This document shows, in pieces, positions 7,245 to 13,496 of a stretch of DNA of 17,274 nucleotides. The first letter of the stretch is position 1. Every line of letters begins with the position of its first letter. Location of the stretch: contig CAYUIS010000113.1 in assembly GCA_964444825.1 (NCBI GenBank), positions 1-17,274 of the forward strand, written 5' to 3'. The position numbers were made by a program, and so were the translations under genes. Below the pieces are notes generated by a model that searched no databases, had not been told where the DNA came from, and worked only from the letters and a program-made list of their open reading frames with translations. This stretch comes from CAYUIS01 sp964444825. Lineage in GTDB: Bacteria; Chloroflexota; Anaerolineae; B4-G1.

Positions 7245-7994
7245 ATGCAGCGTTCCTTCGTATGGTTTATCTTGCTGAGTATGGCAGTTGTTGTGTCCAC
7301 CATTGTTTCCTGCGGTCCAACCCCGCTCTCTACACCTGCGCCAACTGACACGCCACCGCCGACTGCGATACCGTCCCCAACCAACACCCCTACACCTGAA
7401 CCTACTACGCCGACTAGAACACCCACACCGACCGAGACACCGACGGCGACGCCTTTACCCCCTACCCCGACCCCACAATGGCTTAGACTGACGAGCACCG
7501 CCTTTGATGCAGGGGAGATGATCCCTAAGAGGTATTCCCGCCGTGGTGAGGATATCTCACCTCCGCTGGAGTGGAGCGATCCGCCCCAGGGTACATTGAG
7601 CTTCGCTCTCATCGTCTTTTCCGACCCTCTGATGGATGGTGGGGGTAACTGGGTCCAGTGGATCCTCTACAATATCCCGGCCGAGACCCGGGCCTTGCCG
7701 GGGAACGTCACGCCGGATGCTGATGGTTGGCTGCTCGATGGCAGCCGGCACTATGACAACAGTTGGGGAGAACTGGCGTATGGTGGCCCCAATCCACCTC
7801 ACGTCCAAACATTTAGCTATTACTTTGTGCTCTACGCTCTGGATACGACGCTCGATCTGGAGGCTGTGGAAGAAACCATGCGCGCAGACGGATCGCTTCC
7901 CTGGATCGGTGCGAGCAAAGCGATACTGTTAGAAGCAGTGGAAGGACACATCCTGGCCCTGGGAGAGCTTGTGGGGAAATACAAAGAGGATTGA
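7245..7994 (+). CDS. PEBP/YbhB-family lipoprotein with Pro/Thr linker
   Basis: Predicted exported lipoprotein of 249 residues. A hydrophobic signal (5-21) ends in the lipobox IVSC, with C23 as the lipid-attachment site. A proline/threonine-rich spacer (about 24-78) leads to a phosphatidylethanolamine-binding-protein (Raf kinase inhibitor-like, YbhB) domain at about 80-246. Family landmarks are SPPLEW (105-110), SDP (126-128), WILYNIPAETRALP (139-152) and YGGPNPP (179-185). The two usual pocket histidines are replaced: the VHW position is VQW (Q138), and the THRY position is TFSY (F190). The ribosome-binding site is GGAG, 6 bases before ATG 7245. The stop codon overlaps the -35 box of the rpmH promoter. 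The ligand is unknown. Confidence 0.87.
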   Translation: MQRSFVWFILLSMAVVVSTIVSCGPTPLSTPAPTDTPPPTAIPSPTNTPTPEPTTPTRTPTPTETPTATPLPPTPTPQWLRLTSTAFDAGEMIPKRYSRRGEDISPPLEWSDPPQGTLSFALIVFSDPLMDGGGNWVQWILYNIPAETRALPGNVTPDADGWLLDGSRHYDNSWGELAYGGPNPPHVQTFSYYFVLYALDTTLDLEAVEETMRADGSLPWIGASKAILLEAVEGHILALGELVGKYKED

Positions 7995-8018
7995 CTTACT
8001 CGCAGGTTAGGGTATAAT
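7991..8018 (+). promoter_or_regulatory. Strong sigma70 promoter of the rpmH cluster
   Basis: TTGACT (7991-7996) and a perfect TATAAT (8013-8018) are 16 bases apart. The predicted transcript start is near 8025. The -35 box overlaps the TGA stop of the lipoprotein gene. This likely drives rpmH, rnpA, yidD and perhaps the genes through jag. Confidence 0.85.
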
Positions 8019-8027
8019 GGCGCGACT

Positions 8028-8092
8028 GTTAGCAGTTGGCCGTGGGTGACCAGCGATGGTCATCGGCTAGTCACCGGCGGCGAATTGCTGAC
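8028..8092 (+). promoter_or_regulatory. Highly structured leader RNA of rpmH
   Basis: Nearly the whole leader can pair. GTTAGCAGTT (8028-8037) pairs with AATTGCTGAC (8083-8092) in ten pairs, two of them G-U. GCC (8039-8041) pairs with GGC (8076-8078), GGTGAC (8045-8050) with GTCACC (8070-8075), and CGATG (8054-8058) with CATCG (8061-8065). The stem begins a few bases after the predicted transcript start and ends 8 bases before the ribosome-binding site. It may stabilise the mRNA or bind a ribosomal protein for autoregulation; I do not recognise a named leader motif. Confidence 0.55.
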
Positions 8093-8100
8093 TGTTTAAT

Positions 8101-8107
8101 AGGGAGG
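8101..8107 (+). promoter_or_regulatory. Ribosome-binding site shared by two overlapping ATGs
   Basis: AGGGAGG is followed directly by ATGGATG. The second ATG (8112) starts rpmH at a 4-base spacing. The first ATG (8108) is in the rnpA frame but has no spacing, which is poor for initiation. Confidence 0.7.
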
Positions 8108-8111
8108 ATGG

Positions 8112-8306
8112 ATGCCAAAACGAACGTATCAGCCCAAGAAACGGAAGCGCATTCGTACGCATGGCTTCCGAGCACGCTCAGCCACCCCTGGGGGGAGAAG
8201 GGTTCTCAAGGCCCGACGCCGCAAGGGCCGTCACAACTTGGCTGTAAGCCACGAGCAGGCCAAGAAGCTGAACTGGAAGGAAAGCTCCTATCGGCCACGA
8301 CGTTGA
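8112..8306 (+). CDS. rpmH: 50S ribosomal protein L34, C-terminally extended
   Basis: L34 of the large ribosomal subunit. The KRTYQPKKRKR start, THGFRAR and the GGRRVLKARRRKGRHNL stretch are diagnostic. At 64 residues it is about 17 longer than the usual 44-47. The extra tail (from about residue 48) is lysine/arginine rich and ends in YRPRR. ATG 8112 follows AGGGAGG. The gene stands at the head of the rpmH-rnpA-yidD-yidC-jag cluster. Its stop TGA overlaps a TTG that can start rnpA. The rnpA reading frame also stays open across the entire rpmH gene from ATG 8108, so the two genes may be nested. Confidence 0.95.
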   Translation: MPKRTYQPKKRKRIRTHGFRARSATPGGRRVLKARRRKGRHNLAVSHEQAKKLNWKESSYRPRR

Positions 8307-8662
8307 GCCTCGCGGTGGAACGGCGGATTCGGTTGCGGCGGACCAGCGACGTGCGGCGGGTGTACGATGAGGGACAGTCGTGGCCCCATCGCCTGCTCGT
8401 GCTGGTCGCGCGGCCTAATGACCTCCATTTTAGCCGTGTGGGAGTCACTGCTAGTCGAAAACTCGGGGGGGCGGTGGCCCGTAACCGGGCCAAGCGCCTC
8501 ATGCGCGAAGCGGCGCGCCATCTCTACCCCCGGTTCGCGGTTGGCTGGGACGTGATGCTCATCGCCCGCCCTCGGATTCTCGAGGCCAAAGAACCTCGGG
8601 TCGAGGAGGCGTTGGCGGCGTTGCTGGAACGGGCTGGAGTTGCACGAGACACAGTCGGATGA
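8303..8662 (+). CDS. rnpA: Ribonuclease P protein component
   Basis: Small basic protein subunit of RNase P, which helps the catalytic RNA cut 5' leaders from tRNA precursors. The family signature is VARNRAKRLMREAARH; RLRRTSDVRRVYDEG matches the usual N-terminal region and FSRVGVTASRKLG the central strand. I place the start at TTG 8303, which overlaps the rpmH stop as TTGA and gives the normal length of 119 residues with about 9 residues before RLRR. GTG 8315 is an alternative. No good Shine-Dalgarno precedes either, so coupling to rpmH termination is likely. The frame is open further upstream to ATG 8108 (184 residues) and beyond, which would match the extended RnpA of Thermus. The yidD ATG overlaps the stop by 4 bases. 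Confidence 0.88.
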   Translation: MSLAVERRIRLRRTSDVRRVYDEGQSWPHRLLVLVARPNDLHFSRVGVTASRKLGGAVARNRAKRLMREAARHLYPRFAVGWDVMLIARPRILEAKEPRVEEALAALLERAGVARDTVG

Positions 8663-8886
8663 GATCAGTCCTACTAGGGGCTATACGCCTCTATCAGATA
8701 ACCCTCTCGCGTGTGTTTCCTCCTACCTGTCGTTTCTGGCCTTCCTGTTCCCAGTATAGCTACGAAGCGATCGCCCGCTACGGGGTCTGGCGCGGCGGCT
8801 GGTTGGCAGTCAGACGTGTGGCCCGCTGTCATCCGTTTAACCCGGGGGGATATGACCCCGTTCCCGAACTGGACATAAAGACGTGA
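8659..8886 (+). CDS. yidD: Membrane protein insertion efficiency factor YidD
   Basis: Small 75-residue amphipathic protein that assists YidC-dependent membrane insertion. Family marks are IRLYQ, the cysteine-containing PTCRFWPSCSQYSYEAI segment, and RVARCHPFNPGGYDPVP. The length is typical. The ATG overlaps the rnpA stop (ATGA), indicating translational coupling. A beta-propeller lipoprotein gene separates it from yidC, where the two often adjoin. Confidence 0.94.
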   Translation: MRSVLLGAIRLYQITLSRVFPPTCRFWPSCSQYSYEAIARYGVWRGGWLAVRRVARCHPFNPGGYDPVPELDIKT

Positions 8887-8904
8887 GTTGGAAGGAGTGA
8901 GTCA

Positions 8905-10065
8905 TTGAATCGGTCTTGGATATACCGTTTGACGCTCACCTTGGTGGTGTTTGGCGCGCTGCTTTTGGGCACCAGTGGTTGTGCTGGTGGTGCGGCCCGG
9001 GCCACCAGTTGGACGGGATTGACCGTCGTTGGGGAGCGTCTGTACTTTGCTGATCTGCAACAGATCGCCGTAATAAATGCGGCCGATGGTGATGTTCTGT
9101 GGACGTTTCCCGCGGATCCCGGGGAGGAGCGGCTGGGGTCCTTCTATATCACCCCGGCGGTAGACGAGTCCCACATTATTGTGGCCTCTGAGATACCTGC
9201 CAGAGGTTTCCTTTCGCAACCGACCTACGCAGTCTGGGCAATAGATCCAGAGAGCCGTCGCGATCTATGGCACTTTGACGATGCCACCGCTCCCTTCATT
9301 GAAGGTGGCGCTATGGGCGACGGAATCTTTGTGATCGGCAACAGCGATGGCTACGTTTATGGTCTCGACGTCGAGACCGGGGCTCAAAAGTGGCCTCCCT
9401 TCAGAACCGAACATCGGGTCTGGGCTACGCCCCTCATTGTCGATGATACCGTATACGTCGGCTCGATGGATCGCCACCTGTACGCGCTGCGCCTCTCTGA
9501 TGGTAAGGAGCTATGGCGCTTTCCCGCTGGAGGGAGCATGACAGATGCTGGCCCCGTTAAGGGTGCTTTTGCCAGCGCGCCGGTCCTGCGGGATGACACG
9601 CTGTACGCCGGTGCCTTTGACGATCGGGTCTATGCGATCGATGCCGCCACCGGGCGCGAGCGCTGGCGCTTTGCAGGTGATAATTGGTTCTGGGGCAGCC
9701 CTGCTGTTCACAATGACGTCGTTTACGTAGTGGACGTCGTCGGGCACGTTTATGCCCTGAATGCCGATTCCGGTGAGCTGGTGTGGGACAAGCCCCTCGA
9801 TGCGCCAGTGCGAGCCGGCCCAGCGCTCACCGAAGATGGCAGCAAGCTGCTCATCGGCAGTGAGAACGGCACCCTGTACGCCCTTGATACCTCCGATGGT
9901 TTTGCGATGTGGTCTCGGGAGGACGAGGGCCAGGTGCTGTCGACACCGATGGTCGACGGGTCGGTGGTGTACGAATCGCGTGTGTTTGGGTCGTTTCGAC
10001 TGCGAGCGCTGCACGTGGACAACGGGCGCGACATTTGGACCTATCCACCCCCAGATGAGGGGTAA
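8905..10065 (+). CDS. PQQ-like beta-propeller lipoprotein (BamB-like fold)
   Basis: Predicted exported lipoprotein of 386 residues. The N-terminus has a hydrophobic signal (about 9-22) and lipobox TSGC with C26. The rest is a series of about seven PQQ-enzyme-type repeats, recognisable by AxDG/TGxxxW units (for example DGDVLWTF, TGAQKWPPF, DGKELWRF, TGRERWRF, SGELVW, DGFAMW and NGRDIW). The fold commonly serves as a protein-interaction surface, as in BamB; nothing shows bound PQQ or an enzyme active site. TTG 8905 is chosen because GGAAGGAG lies 6 bases upstream and the signal peptide follows directly. It sits 18 bases after yidD and 17 before yidC, so a link to membrane insertion or envelope assembly is plausible but inferred. 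Confidence 0.85.
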   Translation: MNRSWIYRLTLTLVVFGALLLGTSGCAGGAARATSWTGLTVVGERLYFADLQQIAVINAADGDVLWTFPADPGEERLGSFYITPAVDESHIIVASEIPARGFLSQPTYAVWAIDPESRRDLWHFDDATAPFIEGGAMGDGIFVIGNSDGYVYGLDVETGAQKWPPFRTEHRVWATPLIVDDTVYVGSMDRHLYALRLSDGKELWRFPAGGSMTDAGPVKGAFASAPVLRDDTLYAGAFDDRVYAIDAATGRERWRFAGDNWFWGSPAVHNDVVYVVDVVGHVYALNADSGELVWDKPLDAPVRAGPALTEDGSKLLIGSENGTLYALDTSDGFAMWSREDEGQVLSTPMVDGSVVYESRVFGSFRLRALHVDNGRDIWTYPPPDEG

Positions 10066-10082
10066 TCGGAGAGAGGACAGAC

Positions 10083-10838
10083 GTGTTTAATTTTCTCGCC
10101 TACCCAATGGCTAATATCATACTGCTCCTGTACAACCTGTTGGGGCAGAGTACTGTCGCGGCGATTGCGGCCTTGACCGTCGTGATCAACTTGCTTATCG
10201 TGCCACTGACGCTGAGTCAACAACGGTCGACCCGTCGTATGCAGGAAATGCAGCCCGAGCTGGAGAAACTGCAGAAAAAGTATGCCAAGGATAAGGAGCG
10301 ACTGGCCCAGGAGCAGATGAAGATGTACCGGGAAGCCGGTATCAACCCTATGGCTGGGTGTCTGCCGCTTCTGATCCAGATGCCGATCTGGTTTGCCCTG
10401 ATCTCTGCCATCCGTTTCGCCATACCCACGACGCCCTTGGAGGTGTTCCAGTTCTCCCAGCACATCGGCGAGTGGTTGCCGGGTCTCGTGTACAAGCCCG
10501 AGTTCATCGTTGGCATCGTGCCGCTGCAGAGTACTTTCCTGGGAATGGATTTGGGACGTCCGCCCAGCACGGCCCAGTGGTGGTCCTATTCGCTGCCGAT
10601 CCTGGTCTTTGCCACCACCTGGTTGCAGCAAAAGCTGCTGACGCCGCCAACTGTTGGCGATGACCAATCGCAGGCTGCGATGATGAACCGGCAGATGCAG
10701 ATTATGATGCCATTGATGCTCATGTTCTTTACGCTACAGTACTCCACCGGGCTGTCGATCTACTTTGTGATGTCCAGTTTGATCCGTATGGTTCAGTACT
10801 ATTTCATCCAGAACGGACGGGGTGCCAAAGCGTCGTAG
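10083..10838 (+). CDS. yidC: Membrane protein insertase YidC/Oxa1 family
   Basis: Integral membrane insertase of 251 residues, of the short type without the large periplasmic domain of Gram-negative YidC. Hydrophobic segments lie at about 9-21, 24-45, 91-112, 165-183 and 206-237. The charged helical hairpin at 47-84 is the cytoplasmic coiled-coil loop, and INPMAGCLPLLIQMPIW is the family signature. The conserved groove arginine, five residues before the PLT motif (E. coli R366), reads as asparagine N36 here. The GTG start at 10083 follows a GAGAGAGGA site. The neighbours yidD upstream and jag downstream match the conserved order. Confidence 0.93.
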   Translation: MFNFLAYPMANIILLLYNLLGQSTVAAIAALTVVINLLIVPLTLSQQRSTRRMQEMQPELEKLQKKYAKDKERLAQEQMKMYREAGINPMAGCLPLLIQMPIWFALISAIRFAIPTTPLEVFQFSQHIGEWLPGLVYKPEFIVGIVPLQSTFLGMDLGRPPSTAQWWSYSLPILVFATTWLQQKLLTPPTVGDDQSQAAMMNRQMQIMMPLMLMFFTLQYSTGLSIYFVMSSLIRMVQYYFIQNGRGAKAS

Positions 10839-10895
10839 CAAGGCAGGAGGACCGCCAGCGTGATGGCGCTGCGCGCGGCTTGAGGAGTGTGACAT
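10839..10895 (+). other. yidC-jag spacer with strong SD and mini-ORF
   Basis: AGGAGG at 10845-10850 is followed after 9 bases by GTG-ATG and a seven-codon frame ending in TGA (10881-10883). That stop overlaps GAGGAG, the ribosome-binding site of jag. The mini-ORF may be chance or may serve to reload ribosomes onto jag. Confidence 0.2.
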
Positions 10896-11672
10896 ATGGT
10901 GGAATTCGACCGTGTGATTGAGGCGACGGGGGACGATGTCGAGGCTGCGGTTGCGGAGGGGTTGACCCGTCTTGGGGTTGACCGGGACGCGGTAGAGGTA
11001 GAGGTCCTGGACGATGGCAGCCGGGGGCTGTTCGGGATCGGGGCCCGAGAGGCCCGCGTGCGGTTGACCATCAAGCCCCGGGACGTGTCTCTCCCTGAGC
11101 CTGTCATCCCCGATCCCGCCCCGAGCACAGCCGAAGGACCTGCCCTGAGCACAGCCGAAGGACCTGCTCCCGACGCGCTGGAGGAATCAGAGGCGAAAAA
11201 GAACACAGCCCAGATGGCCAAAACCGTGTTGTTGGAGCTTTTGGTCCTGATGGGGATGGACCAGGCGCAAGTTGTGACGCGATGGGCCAAGCCTGCTGGA
11301 GATGAAAAAGACCCACCGTTGGTGCTCGATGTTAGTGGTCCGGGCACCGATGTGTTAATTGGTCGTCGCGGCAAGACCATGGCCGCATTGCAGCATATTA
11401 CCCGGCTAGTCGTTGGGCGGGAGGTTGAGGGTCGGGCGCATTTGGTTGTAGACGTAGATGGTTTTAAGGCTCGCCGAGAAAAGTCGTTGCGTCGCCTGGC
11501 CCGCCGTATGGCGGAGCAGGCGATCAGTACCGACCGCACCGTGGTGCTGGAGCCAATGCCTCCCCACGAGCGCCGTATCATCCACTTGGTGCTGCGTGAC
11601 AACCCCAACGTAACTACTGAGAGCGTCGGTGATAGGGATCGGCGCAAAGTGACGATCATTCCACAACACTAG
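10896..11672 (+). CDS. jag: RNA-binding protein Jag/KhpB (SpoIIIJ-associated)
   Basis: Cytoplasmic RNA-binding protein of 258 residues. The Jag N-terminal domain (about 4-57) has the typical GSRGLFGIGAREARVRL end. A low-complexity linker follows (about 62-105). The KH domain (about 107-190) has the GRRGK loop at 156-160, and the R3H domain (about 205-256) has R226-x3-H230. The protein partners KhpA in other bacteria and affects cell wall and division gene expression. ATG 10896 is preceded by GAGGAG. The linker contains a tandem 24-bp repeat giving STAEGPAL/STAEGPAP, which looks inserted. It follows yidC directly, as is usual. Confidence 0.93.
   Translation: MVEFDRVIEATGDDVEAAVAEGLTRLGVDRDAVEVEVLDDGSRGLFGIGAREARVRLTIKPRDVSLPEPVIPDPAPSTAEGPALSTAEGPAPDALEESEAKKNTAQMAKTVLLELLVLMGMDQAQVVTRWAKPAGDEKDPPLVLDVSGPGTDVLIGRRGKTMAALQHITRLVVGREVEGRAHLVVDVDGFKARREKSLRRLARRMAEQAISTDRTVVLEPMPPHERRIIHLVLRDNPNVTTESVGDRDRRKVTIIPQH
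11120..11167 (+). repeat. Two tandem 24-bp repeats inside the jag linker
   Basis: Units at 11120-11143 and 11144-11167 are identical at 23 of 24 positions. The shared core is GAGCACAGCCGAAGGACCTG followed by C. In frame they encode STAEGPA twice. The core resembles short dispersed repeats of the CCTTCGGC...GCTCAGG type that I have met across many genomes; that resemblance is from memory. Confidence 0.85.
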
Positions 11673-11740
11673 TCGGTCGCTAGCAGTTAGCTACACATGC
11701 GACAGCCACCGCTAACCGCTAACGGCCAGTGCCGGCTGCT
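11673..11740 (+). other. jag-kinase spacer with hairpin
   Basis: GTTAGC (11686-11691) can pair with GCTAAC at 11711-11716, extended by GC/GC across one mismatch; a second GCTAAC lies at 11718-11723. No T-run follows. AGCAGTTAGC here resembles AGCAGTTGGC at the start of the rpmH leader stem. There is no good ribosome-binding site for the next gene. Confidence 0.3.
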
Positions 11741-12595
11741 ATGATTGAGCTCGACTATCTGGTCATCGGTCACGTGACCCGTGACCTGGTGGACGGTGGT
11801 TCCGCAGTGGGTGGTACGGCTTCCTACGCTGCCCGTACCGCGCTCGCGCTGGACTGTCGTGTGGGCGTCGTCACCAGTGCTGACCCGGGGTTCGTTCTGA
11901 GCCCCGAGTTGGATGGTGCCCTGATCGCGCGTGTTCCTGCCCTCACGACGACGACATTTGAGAACATCTATACACTCGACGGGCGGCGTCAGGTGATCCA
12001 TAGTGTCGCCGATAGGCTGACGCCGGATATGATACCTTCTCACTGGCGAGTGGTTCCCGCCAGCGGCGTCGTCCACGTGGGGCCGGTGGCTCGGGAGTGT
12101 GATGTGGCGCTGACTGAAACGTGGGACGATGTTTTTGTCGGTGTCACCCCGCAGGGATGGATGCGCCGCTGGGACCAGCGGGGGTATGTGAGTGGCTCTT
12201 TGTGGGAAGAGCCGGAACCGTGGCTTGCCCGTGCCAATGCAGTGGTGCTGAGCGACGAGGACGTGGGAGGGGACGAAGCGCTGGTGGCCCGTTATGCATC
12301 TCAGTCGCGATTGCTGGTCGTGACTCACGGGGTGGTGGGCTGTACCGTGTATGTTGAGGGGCAATCCCGCTCCTATGTGGCTCCAGCCGTGCGCCAGGTT
12401 GACCCGACTGGCGCTGGGGATATCTTTTCTGCTGCCTTTTTCGTGTGCCTGCAGCGACAGGGCGATCCTTGGATGGCCGCCCGTTTTGCCAACTGCGTCG
12501 CCTCCAACTCGGTGGCGCGGGCTGGCTTGGCGAGCACGCCCAAGCCCGGCGAAGTGGCCTGCTGTGAGCAGTTATTCATCGATGAGGTGGGTTGA
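11741..12595 (+). CDS. PfkB-family carbohydrate kinase
   Basis: Predicted ribokinase-like sugar kinase of 284 residues. The C-terminal signature DPTGAGDIFSAAF places the catalytic base at D227 and the anion hole at G224-G226. The N-terminal strand and GGTASYAA substrate-side glycines match the family. The lid region is short and the substrate cannot be deduced. I chose ATG 11741; GTG 11729 is an in-frame alternative, and neither has a clear Shine-Dalgarno. The stop codon abuts the parA GTG with no gap, so the kinase and parA are surely coupled. A perfect GGTCACGTGACC palindrome lies near the start of the gene. Its presence between jag and parA is unusual, since mnmE/mnmG often occupy this position. 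Confidence 0.85.
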   Translation: MIELDYLVIGHVTRDLVDGGSAVGGTASYAARTALALDCRVGVVTSADPGFVLSPELDGALIARVPALTTTTFENIYTLDGRRQVIHSVADRLTPDMIPSHWRVVPASGVVHVGPVARECDVALTETWDDVFVGVTPQGWMRRWDQRGYVSGSLWEEPEPWLARANAVVLSDEDVGGDEALVARYASQSRLLVVTHGVVGCTVYVEGQSRSYVAPAVRQVDPTGAGDIFSAAFFVCLQRQGDPWMAARFANCVASNSVARAGLASTPKPGEVACCEQLFIDEVG

Positions 12596-13453
12596 GTGAC
12601 CATCATTTACGCATTGGCGAACCAGAAGGGCGGGGTTGGCAAGACCACTACCGCCGTCAACGTAGGGGCCTGCCTTGCGCAATGGGGACAGCGGGTTCTG
12701 GTCGTGGATACCGACCCGCAGGCAAATGCGACGTCATCACTGGGGATCGACAAGTATGCCGTGACCCTCTCGGCGTACGACCTCTTGGTGGACGGGGTTC
12801 CACTAGATCGAGTCGTGTGTCCCACTGACCGGGAGCGTCTCGATCTGGTCCCTTCCTCGCCGGCCTTGGCCGGGGCGACCGTCGAGCTGGTCACCCTTCC
12901 GGGACGGGAATATCGCCTCAGCCAGGCCTTGGCAGGGCTGCGCTCCCAAGAGACCATTCCTGGGAAAGAGGAGGGATATGTACTGGACGCTGGGATGGGC
13001 CGGGATGCCTATGGACAATATGACTATGTGCTCATCGACTGTCCGCCCAGCCTGGGGATTCTCACGGTCAATGCCCTCACCGCTACTGATGGCGTGATCA
13101 TCCCGGTCCAGTGCGAGTACCTGGCGTTGGAGGGCCTTACCCAATTATCGCGCGTCATTGATCTGGTGCGTCGCGCCCTCAATCCCTCGCTGGAACTGCG
13201 TGGGTTGGTGATGACGATGTTCGACTCCCGAACGACGCTGGCCCGGCAGGTCGTCGAGGAGGTTCAGCGCCACTTTCCGGGCCAGGTGTTCAAGGTCATT
13301 ATTCCCCGCAGTGTGCGTCTGAGTGAGGCCCCGAGCTACGGCGAGCCGATCATATCCTACGCGCCCCGTTCGGCTGGTGCCCTGGCCTACGCTGCCCTGG
13401 CGCGCGAGTTGCTGGTGGGCGATGGACGACTCCATCTGGTATCCGTTAGCTGA
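12596..13453 (+). CDS. parA: Chromosome partitioning ATPase ParA/Soj
   Basis: Cytoplasmic, DNA-binding deviant Walker ATPase of 285 residues that moves ParB-bound origins. The deviant Walker A motif KGGVGKTT spans 11-18 with signature lysine K11. VVDTDPQAN gives the A' motif (D38, D40), and YVLIDCPPS is Walker B (D148). Residues about 117-141 form an insertion not found in typical Soj, just before Walker B. The GTG start at 12596 follows the kinase stop immediately and has GAGGTGG upstream. parB follows after 43 bases. Confidence 0.93.
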   Translation: MTIIYALANQKGGVGKTTTAVNVGACLAQWGQRVLVVDTDPQANATSSLGIDKYAVTLSAYDLLVDGVPLDRVVCPTDRERLDLVPSSPALAGATVELVTLPGREYRLSQALAGLRSQETIPGKEEGYVLDAGMGRDAYGQYDYVLIDCPPSLGILTVNALTATDGVIIPVQCEYLALEGLTQLSRVIDLVRRALNPSLELRGLVMTMFDSRTTLARQVVEEVQRHFPGQVFKVIIPRSVRLSEAPSYGEPIISYAPRSAGALAYAALARELLVGDGRLHLVSVS

Positions 13454-13496
13454 GCATTGTCTGCTGCTCAATAGCCACTGGTTGTCGAGGTGAGAT

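Noticed and set aside
10038..10050. CTATCCACC resembling a DnaA box
   Set aside because: It is a single imperfect match within the propeller coding sequence, with no cluster of boxes or AT-rich unwinding region nearby.
11768..11779. GGTCACGTGACC as a parS site
   Set aside because: Only the CACGTG centre and a few flanking bases match the parS consensus (about 10 of 16), too few to call.
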